A stretch of 64,000 nt of DNA from Ephydatia muelleri. Lineage: Eukaryota > Porifera > Demospongiae > Spongillida > Spongillidae. Positions 56,215-64,000 of the stretch are shown here, one piece after another (positions within the stretch are counted from its first letter, which is position 1; each line of letters opens with the position of its first letter). A program made the position numbers and the translations under genes. Where the stretch lies: contig JABACO010000006.1 of the NCBI GenBank assembly GCA_013339895.1, positions 12,822,126 through 12,886,125 of the forward strand, given 5' to 3'. The notes beneath the pieces are model-generated. The model was not told where the DNA came from. It worked only from the letters and a program-made list of their open reading frames with translations, and did no database searches.

Positions 56215-57489
56215 GTACACAGCAGCATGAATTGTCCAATTGGAAACATCCACCATTGCCCCTTGTGGTTTCAGCCTTCTCTAAAGATAATGATCACCTG
56301 ACAGGGTTACTCTACAAACAACCTGGCAGTACAGGCCATAATGTTTACCACTGAAGCACATGAGTAGCATGAGTTGATCCAATGGGAAAGATCCATGGGT
56401 TGTGATTCCATTTAATGAGCTGCTGCTTATCAGTCTGTTATAGGAGGTGTGGACTATATCTTGGTGAACCAATCGGTTACATTCAACAGAGGCATACAAC
56501 TGGTAACACAGAATGTGCTGATGTTACATAGCAGTGTAAAGATGCTTGCAAACAAATATCAATAAAGAAACAAAAAAAAACAATAACATGAGATCTTGAA
56601 AACCCATTATTTGCCACTGTGCCACTGCTGGTGAAGACATGCACCACTAGTCCATTACTGCACGAGGGTTGGGTCTGTACAGGGAGTAGCTATAGGGGGA
56701 AGGAAATGTCATTAATTTCTTTCAACTACAGTTGTCAGATTTAGCCAACCTTACTGGTAAGATACAGTTCCCAAAAATTTCAATAGCAACATAATTATGC
56801 AGCATGCTTCACCATGGCTTTACCTGAATAGTGATACCCATAAGGCACTAGGTGTCAAACTTGCACTGACATCACTACACACTACACACATAATGTGCAA
56901 GTACAAGTGTGTATTGTGTATACATGTGTTCATCTGTGGGAGTGTTCACACATTGCGTCCCTCCTACTTGAAACCCTCCTCCCCATCCCTGTTTAGCGTG
57001 ATGTACAGTGATTTGTGAGCGCTCTTCTGCAAGGTGTGTGTGTGTTTGTCTACATGGGTTTGGAGCAAGTGCATGATCATGAACTGCAATCAGACCAGTA
57101 GAGTGGAGCAGAACAGAAACCAAGGCTAGGAGAATGTCTCCTCCCCTCTCCACTCTCCTTGCAATACAATCACATTTTGGAGTGGAGGGATTGATGGTGG
57201 GGAGTATGTAAGTGCTCTGTATATATGCTCAGATGGTTTGTTTAACACATGAGTTAGTATAATTAATTTCCTTTTCCTGTACTTGCTCAGACACACAGAT
57301 TATGCACATGTGTGCTTATACACACATACATGTCCACCCACATCTACTACACTCACACCAAAAAATTGTTCAAAACCATTGTGGCGGCTTACCCTGGGTG
57401 TGGTCTGAGGGTGGATGACATGGGACCTCCTCATACAGGACAGTGCTACTAAGTATGTACATGCTTGCTCTTGTGTGTGAAATAAGTGT
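56215..57489. other. Remnants of a further paralog, otherwise gene-free
   Basis: 56215-56310 matches left-copy 7840-7930. A Calx-beta exon fragment follows (separate entry). The remaining sequence to 57489 has no recognised exon; 57490-57605 matches 8170-8290 (CTTTTTCAAGCTGCCAGAGTG). Confidence 0.5.
56440..56580 (+). pseudogene. Calx-beta exon fragment, third family copy
   Basis: TCTGTTATAGGAGGTGTGGA, CTATATCTTGGTGAACCAATC and TTCAACAGAGGCATACA match exon 15426-15629 and its acceptor. The fragment then has an internal deletion and loses the frame (ATGTTACATAGCAGTGTAAAG). It cannot come from the gene at 58711-63617, which starts downstream, so it is the tail of another copy. Confidence 0.8.
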
Positions 57490-57611
57490 AATCTTTTTCA
57501 AGCTGCCAGAGTGTGCTAGGGATTCCTGTGTCACTGGCTTCATCAGTGTCCATGTCAATGTCTTTCATCTTCACCAGATGAGCTCTGACTCTCTCACCTT
57601 GCAGTGTCTGG

Positions 57612-58522
57612 TGTGCCTGATGGCTGGGTGAGGCTGTGGTGTGCCTGATGGCTGGATGAGGCTGTGGTGTGCCTGATGGCTGGGTGAGGCTGTGGTGTGC
57701 CTGATGGCTGGGTGAGGCTGTGGTGTGCCTGATGGCTGGGTGAGGCTGTGGTGTGCCTGATGGCTGGATGAGGCTGTGGTGTGCCTGATGGCTGGATGAG
57801 GCTGTGGTGTGCCTGATGGCTGGGTGAGGCTGTGGTGTGCCTGATGGCTGGGTGAGGATGTGGTGTGCCTGATGGCTGGGTGAGGCTGTGGTGTGCCTGA
57901 TGGCTGTGGTGTGCCTGATGGCTGGGTGAGGCTGTGGTGTGCCTGATGGCTGGATGAGGCTGTGGTGTGCCTGATGGCTGGGTGAGGCTGTGGTGTGCCT
58001 GATGGCTGGGTGAGGCTGTGGTGTGCCTGATGGCTGGGTGAGGCTGTGGTGTACCTGATGGCTGGGTGAGGCTGTGGTGTGCCTGATGGCTGGGTGAGGC
58101 TGTGATGTGCCTGATGGCTGGGTGAGGCTGTGGTGTGCCTGATGGCTGGATGAGGCTGTGGTGTGCCTGATGGCTGGGTGAGGCTGTGGTGTGCCTGATG
58201 GCTGGATGAGGCTGTGGTGTGCCTGATGGCTGGGTGAGGCTGTGGTGTGCCTGATGGCTGTGGTGTGCCTGATGGCTGGGTGAGGCTGTGGTGTGCCTGA
58301 TGGCTGGGTGAGGCTGTGGTGTGCCTGATGGCTGGGTGAGGCTGTGGTGTGCCTGATGGCTGGGTGAGGCTGTGGTGTGCCTGATGGCTGGGTGAGGCTG
58401 TGGTGTGCCTGATGGCTGGGTGAGGCTGGGGTGTGCCTGATGGCTGGGTGAGGCTGTGGTGTGCCTGATGGCTGGGTGAGGCTGTGGTGTGCCTGATGGT
58501 AGGGTGAGGCTGTGGTGTGCCT
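57612..58522. repeat. 28-bp minisatellite, about 32 copies
   Basis: Same unit as 8290-8580 (GCCTGATGGCTGGGTGAGGC plus TGTGGTGT), expanded about threefold. Two units carry a 14-base deletion (near 57900 and 58258) within the same local context, indicating block duplication. The 378-residue minus-strand frame is repeat translation. Confidence 0.95.
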
Positions 58523-58710
58523 ACTAGAGACAGCTGTAATGGTCATGGGTGTCACATGTGAGCACAGAACATCATCACAACACACAGTAGAGAACCTCCA
58601 GCATACAGATCCATGTGTGTCTGCATTACAGAGTCATAACCACACACAAGTGAGCATTTGCATTGCACACAGAATATCATTCTAGAGAGGGGCGTGGCCC
58701 ATGTGAGCAG

Positions 58711-58846
58711 AGTCATACTACTGCAACTGCACACTTGGCTATGTGCTGGTCACTGATAACCACAACTGCCTTGGTAAGCTGTCCAAAATAGCCACACATC
58801 CCACAGCACTGTGTGTTCCAGCCATCTTGCCTTCACACACCACATG

Positions 58847-58908
<62 letters not shown>

Positions 58909-61900
58909 TGCACACACACACACCACATACAGTCACATGTGCATATATGCAGACTCACACATACATATACATGTTCAGTAAGCCACACCCTTATGACCAT
59001 ATAAGGCTCCACCTACTAGGTCCCCCCTCGGAGTTGGTCCTTGTTGCCTTCAACTCAACAGCTCTGCAAGCTGGCTGGCTAGCTCCAACGAGTGACCCAA
59101 ATGATGGCAGCTTGCTCTCCTATGGTGCAGTGTGCAGGTCAGCAGAGGGCAGTGGGGTGCAGTACACACTGGACATAGAGGAGGCACGGGGCACACTGCT
59201 CACTGCCCTGTCACCATACACACATTACCACTGCTGCGTTTGGGTCGTCACCTCAAAGGCCATTGGTCCCTCCACCTGCCAGTTCGCCACAACATCTCAA
59301 GACAGTAGGTTTCTTTTTTTAATTTTTACATCTTCTGCAACAGATCTCTTCACAATGCCGCCATTGCTGGCTTTGCTCAGTTCCCTACAGCCCTCCAGAA
59401 AACGTCTCCATAGTTGCACGCAACTCTACGGAGCTTGATGTGTTCTGGAGCCATCCATCTCTACCCAATGGGCCCATCACAGGGTACAACGTGTACATTG
59501 AGCTGTTGGCTGGAAGCACAACGATGAGGGAGGAGGTGGATATCCAGGTGCTCACCCTCGGCCATCTTGTCCCTCACCAGACTGTTGGAGTGAGAGTGTC
59601 TGCCAATACCAGTGTGGGGGAGGGGCCATTGTCATCGCTGGTACAGGGGACAACACTAGTTGGAGGTACGTGTGGGGGACACCCTGGGACTGATCAGAAA
59701 ACTTTAAGGTTTAGTTTATTATAGTCCGCGACACCATTGAGGAAGTAAAAATTATATACACTTTTTTTTAAATTAAAGGTGTCTTTGGGGTCTAAATAAT
59801 AGGTTAGATATATCATTTTCCGCAGCCCATATCGTTTTAATAAAAATTCAGTGAGTTGAATACTAATGAGCGAGGCTATTATTCACGATAGTTAACAATT
59901 AGCGCGTATGGTCACTAATGAATTCAAGTGCACTTCGAAACGTTTCAGTTCATGCTCGGGGTCTCTCTTTTTCTTCAATTCCTCTATTTCAGCCAAAAAC
60001 ACACTCTCGTCTTCTTCATTAGTGTTGCTAGTCCTCTCGCTAACTGCCGACATCCTGGAACATGCTAAAAGTTTTCAAATCCTGCAAAAAACTGAACAAG
60101 AGCGCATGCAACTCAGAAATATATGCCACAGTACCACAGTGTAGTACAATGGCATACAAAAGGTCAAGAACGAAGGCAAAAGGAACAACAAAAGCACAAT
60201 AGTCCAGTGAATAAAGATACAAAGGAGCGGCCTATTATTTATAGATCTTTTTCAATTAATGCTAACATAAACATTGGTTGACAGTGCGATAAGTTTTTGT
60301 TTTCAGTCTAAAGGTGGCGCCAGTAATGAAGCTAAAACGTATTCTTGAAAACCAAACAGACAATGTAAAAGCAGAAGACACGATATTGTATACTTAGAGG
60401 TATCATTGCACATAGAATCAAAATATGATTCTTTATTTTGTATGCGGCACATAATTATGGTCGAATTGAATAATTATTTGAAAAGTACCCCCTCTTAAAT
60501 TCTTGACTTGCTGTTAAGCTGATAGATTTTTACACATTGTGGTATTTGCTGCATGTTTTTAATGTTATTCATAATGAAGCTATTAACGTTTACTTCCTCG
60601 ATGGTGTCGCGGACTTTAGCTCCTCACAACACACCCCCTTTAATGTAGTACAATCTCTGCTCTCTCCACAGCTCCCATCTACCCACCAAGAGACCTCAGT
60701 GTGTATGATGACTCCATCACTCCTCAGGGGACCACTGTTGCTTGGAAGATACCATTCCATCATGACACCATTGTTGTCAACTATTACCATTTAGTCCTAT
60801 GGGAGGAACAGTTTGGAACACCTCGAGTGATCTTTAATCTTCAGGGGAACATGACATCATACTCATTTGAGGCACTTCAGGAGTACTGCACCTATCAGTG
60901 CACGGTTGCCGCTGGTAACGATGTGTATGGCCTGGGCCCCAGCAGTAGCATCAGTTTCACCACTTTGGAAGCTGGTAATAAGTGTGCAGCAATTGGGGTG
61001 TAACCCTGGTTACCGTAGCCAAATGACTGCATTACAGTAAAGGCTGTGGAACATGTTTATTGTAACCATGGTATCTCTTCCCCAGTCCCATCTGGTCCTC
61101 CACTTGACCTGTCTGGTGAGCTCCTTAGCTCAACGTCCTACAGGCTTTTCTGGAACCCTCCGACACCTATGGACAGGAATGGGGTGGTCCGTAGCTACTT
61201 CATCAGCTGTTCACCTCTGGAGGGAGGCAAGGCTTTCAGCCATAGCGTCACTGAGAGCAACATAACACTCATCGAGCTCCACCCCTTCTATACCTACGAG
61301 TGCAGGGTTGCCGCGGTAACCATTGGCATTGGTCCGTACACGGCCAAGTATGAATTCAAGATGTCTCCAGCCGCACCCAGCAGTCCAGCTCAGAACATCA
61401 GCTTTGTTCCCATCAACTCCTCTTCTGTACTAGTGGCCTGGGGACCCCCATCCCTGAGTGCCCAGAATGGAGTAATCTTGTTCTATGTGGTTTTGGTGTC
61501 AGAGCCGGAGACCAGAGCAGTTCTCAACTTCACTGTAGTGAGCACTTCAGTGATGGTTGGCCCTCTCCTCCCATACTACACCTATACCTGCTCCATTGGT
61601 GTGTTCACAGCAGGTGGAGGAACGTTAGCTGAGGCCATTACCATCCAATCCTCTCAAGGGGGTGAGCACCATTGGTTAATAAACCTACACCACATTGATC
61701 TTGTCATACCTGATGAATAAAAGTATCTTGTCTTTTATTGAATAGCAGCTTCTAGTTTATGCTATTAACGTTTTGTGACAGAATATTATAATAATAATAA
61801 TAATCAGCGAACCTTTTATAAAATAATAAATAATTTGTCTGCAAACCTTTTATATTTATAATATCAGCAAACCTTTTATATTTACCCTTAATGGACTTGG

Positions 61901-63617
61901 TGTTAACTGCTGTTGTTATAAATGTTAATAACTGCAATGTCCACAGCTCCCAGTGGAGTGCCTCGCAACATTATTGCAAACTCGACATCACCCTATGATG
62001 TAATGTTGTCATGGCAACCACCTTACCCCGTGGAACGCAATGGTGTGATCGTGAACTACACAATCTTGCTTGGCGAGTCCCCAGACTCGGAGCATAGGAC
62101 GTTCAGTTCCCAGGAGCCTCGTGTGTCCCTGCACTCTCTGGCTTCCAGGACCACATACTTCTATTCCATCGCTGCTGGTACCATTGTAGGTACGGGACCG
62201 TTCAGTGATTTCCAGCAAGTAACTACCCTGGAGGAAGGTAAGGAACCAATCACTTGTCTCCTATTGCATGCTGCCAATGCCATTCAAGACATAATGAACA
62301 TGTCTGTTGTCTGTCCAATGGTCTGATGAGCTATGGTTCATGGACAGTAGCATTATTCTATGACGTCATCTGTATCTTTTGCTCTCCTTATCCAGCTGTG
62401 AACATTTCGTTGAGTCAGGGTTCCTACTCCACATACGAGCTAGCTGGTCATGTGGAAGTGTGTGCGAGACTCCTGATAGAAGGGTTGGACAAGTCAGTGC
62501 ATGTGATCCTGTCCACTGAGCCTGGCACTGCCATTGGTAAGGGAGGGGGAGGAGGAGAATGCCTCTTGTAGGGGAGGGGGAGGAGGAGAATACCACTGGT
62601 AGGGGAGGGGGAGGAGGAGAATACCACTGGTAGGGAAGAGGGAGGAGGAGAATACCACTGGTAGGGGAGGGGGAGGAGGAGAATACCACTGGTAGGGAAG
62701 AGGGAGGAGGAGAATGCCAGTGGTATGGGAGGGGGAGGAGGAGAATGTCACTGGTAGGGGAGGAGGAGAATGGAGTACATGAATGGGGTACACAAAGTCA
62801 CACTTGCAAACATGGCTTACACAATATGTTATGAATCTAGAGCACACCCACAGCTTATGGTCTTCCTTTTTCTCCTGCAGGTGATGTGAACTTCATTCCT
62901 CTTCACAACCATTACTTCCATTTCAGCCCGGGAATGCACAGAGATGAAACTCAATGTGTGAACATGACAGTCCTTGATGACGGTGTAGTGAAAGATGATG
63001 AAGAGCTCTATGCTGTCCTGTCTACTGATGACCCATCAGTTGGACTCAAGGAGCCATATAGGGCTGTCATCACTATCATTAATAGCAACTGTGAGTTTAT
63101 TAATGGAAGGCTTTTCATTATTATGATGATGTTCTTTTTATCTTTCCCAGATGTCAGTGTGTCTCTGAAGGATTCCATCTACTACACCACCAAGGCTACT
63201 GGCTACACACAGATATGTGCTCTGTTGATGGAAGGTGTACTTGGGAAAATCATGCATATGTCTCTTGCCATCAACAATACTGGCAATGGTAGGTGCTGCC
63301 ATTTAAAGCACACACGAGAAACAAAGTGCATCATATTTCTAATTATTCTTTTTAGTACTATATTTCTAATTTGTTTTTATATTTGGGCACAGAATCATTG
63401 GCAGAGGTTCTTGGGGCAGGTTATTCTCTACAAAGCCATCAGCTATTATTCCAGCAAGGCCAGAAGATAAACAGCTCAACTTGCACCAACATGACACTCT
63501 CCAAAGAGGGGCCAGCTATTCACTGGGAAGAGTTCAGTGTTTATTTGCAGAGCAGTGATGCAAGTGTTGTATTGAGCCAACCTTCAGTTGCAACAGTTGT
63601 GGTCACAGATCAAGATT
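58711..63617 (+). CDS. EGF-FN3-Calx-beta receptor, partial (continues right)
   Basis: Ten exons, every one phase 1 at both ends and a multiple of three: 58711-58773, 59020-59304, 59381-59665, 60672-60974, 61086-61661, 61947-62237, 62396-62536, 62881-63090, 63151-63288 and 63393-63617 (839 codons visible). The first exon is the end of an EGF-like domain (YYCNCTLGYVLVTDNHNC). Next come about six FN3 domains (for example VLVAFNSTALQAGW, PLDLSGELLSSTSYRLFW, PYDVMLSWQPPYPVERNG); exon 61086-61661 holds two. Then two Calx-beta domains follow, each split over two exons. The left paralog shows that a transmembrane helix and short tail follow. This is a type I cell-surface adhesion or recognition receptor by inference. 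Upstream EGF exons are not certain. No lesion is seen in the window. Confidence 0.85.
58845..58922. repeat. (CA)n microsatellite
   Basis: About 28 CA units and a CATATACATG interruption, in the intron between the EGF-like exon and the first FN3 exon. It is homologous to the tract at 8899-8992. Confidence 0.9.
59723..60615. mobile_element. 0.9-kb inverted-repeat element in FN3 intron
   Basis: AGTCCGCGACACCATTGAGG plus AAGTAAA at the left is inverted as TTTACTTCCTCGATGGTGTC plus GCGGACT at the right, 27 bp with one mismatch. The left paralog has no such element. The target duplication is not clear. Confidence 0.8.
59892..60053 (-). CDS. Small ORF inside inverted-repeat element
   Basis: 53 residues, starting MSAVSERTSNTNEEDESVF, then LAEIEELKKKRDPEHELKRF, ending TIRANC. 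It is charged and coiled-coil-like. No family is recognised; it could be a fragment of an element-encoded protein, or chance. Confidence 0.35.
   Translation of the reverse strand: MSAVSERTSNTNEEDESVFLAEIEELKKKRDPEHELKRFEVHLNSLVTIRANC
62545..62770. repeat. 31-bp G-rich intron minisatellite
   Basis: AGGGGAGGGGGAGGAGGAGA plus ATACCACTGGT units, homologous to 13270-13500 in the same intron of the left paralog. Confidence 0.9.
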
Positions 63618-63778
63618 GTGAGTTTACAATACTGTGGATTACCTGTATTGCCATTTGGGGCACAGGGGGTGGGTCCTATTAGTGCTAGAGATAGTGCCTG
63701 GGGTCCCCTAGTGGAATAGACTCTCCCCTCTCCTCTTAAGCAACCACATGCCACAAGTCACATGCACTCATGCATGTG

Positions 63779-64000
63779 TTCCCCTCTGTGCCTCTGTTCC
63801 CATGTGTTCCCCTCTGTGCCTCTGTTCCCATGTGTTCCCCTCTGTGCCTCTGTTCCCATGTGTTCCCCTCTGTGCCTCTGTTCCCATGTGTTCCCCTCTG
63901 TGCCTCTGTTCCCATGTGTTCCCCTCTGTGCCTCTGTTCCCATGTGTTCCCCTCTGTGCCTCTGTTCCCATGTGTTCCCCTCTGTGCCTCTGTTCCCATG
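63779..64000. repeat. 28-bp minisatellite, cut by window end
   Basis: At least eight near-perfect units of GTGCCTCTGTTCCCATGTGT plus TCCCCTCT. It is homologous to 14519-14866 but much more homogeneous, as expected for a recently expanded array. Confidence 0.95.

Noticed and set aside
57449..58585. 378-residue minus-strand open frame (HHSLTQPSGTPQPHPA repeats)
   Set aside because: It is the translation of the 28-bp minisatellite, which happens to be open in this direction. The homologous left array gives a shorter version and no splice or start context supports it.

Overview
This is eukaryotic, metazoan DNA. Coding sequence is split into many small exons with GT-AG junctions. Several introns are only 50-76 bases long (for example 2929-2979, 3963-4016, 5538-5592, 63091-63150). 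The recognisable genes are animal-type multidomain proteins: Kelch, Roc-COR, ZU5, Death, FN3, Calx-beta, EGF-like, BEN, chromodomain and histone H2B. Very compact introns together with Roc-COR/Death and FN3/Calx-beta receptors suggest a sponge (demosponge-like) genome. That placement is inference; no species can be named. No rRNA, convincing tRNA, operon or CRISPR is visible.

The main architecture is a large direct duplication. The left copy (about 1-16,500) and the right copy (about 40,525 to beyond 64,000) share a collinear series of blocks: 1-117 with 40,525-40,641; 1,885-2,930 with 41,390-42,455; 8,170-9,200 with 57,490-59,690; 11,320-12,460 with 61,060-62,220; and 13,270-14,870 with 62,545-64,000. 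Each copy carries a Kelch-headed intracellular Death-domain gene followed by an FN3/Calx-beta cell-surface gene. The left Death gene is Kelch-Roc-COR-Death (2,655-5,900, all five visible exons open). The right one is Kelch-ZU5-(UPA-like)-Death (40,756-52,859, with a one-base frameshift in the Death exon). The Kelch blocks are near-identical and the downstream modules unrelated, so this looks like module swapping at a phase-1 intron. In the left copy the first Kelch exon is missing, and a BEN-domain gene end plus a 95-bp tandem repeat lies in its place.

The FN3/Calx-beta gene is intact in the right copy as far as the window goes (58,711-63,617, ten exons, all symmetric phase 1). In the left copy the EGF/FN3 half has decayed: a deletion joined to a (CA)n tract, a premature stop, a 1-base deletion and a foreign insertion with a TauD-like exon. 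The Calx-beta, transmembrane and cytoplasmic-tail half (13,585-16,494) is open to the stop codon. A third exon fragment at 56,440-56,580 shows that the family once had further copies.

The centre (about 17-40 kb) is transposon-rich. It holds a 3.67-kb pogo/Tigger-type element with an intact DDD transposase and unusually long (about 720 bp) inverted repeats, broken pieces of a chromodomain and transposon-like protein family on both strands, a Ulp1-like/PHD pseudogene, fold-back MITEs, a Harbinger-like insertion into a lysine-rich 15-residue-repeat ORF, and three tiny CAGAGATAAT palindromes flanked by direct repeats. The intron of the right Kelch-ZU5 gene holds further elements, including a hAT derivative with an exact 8-bp target duplication. 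Microsatellites and minisatellites are abundant, and many long open frames are only translations of these repeats.
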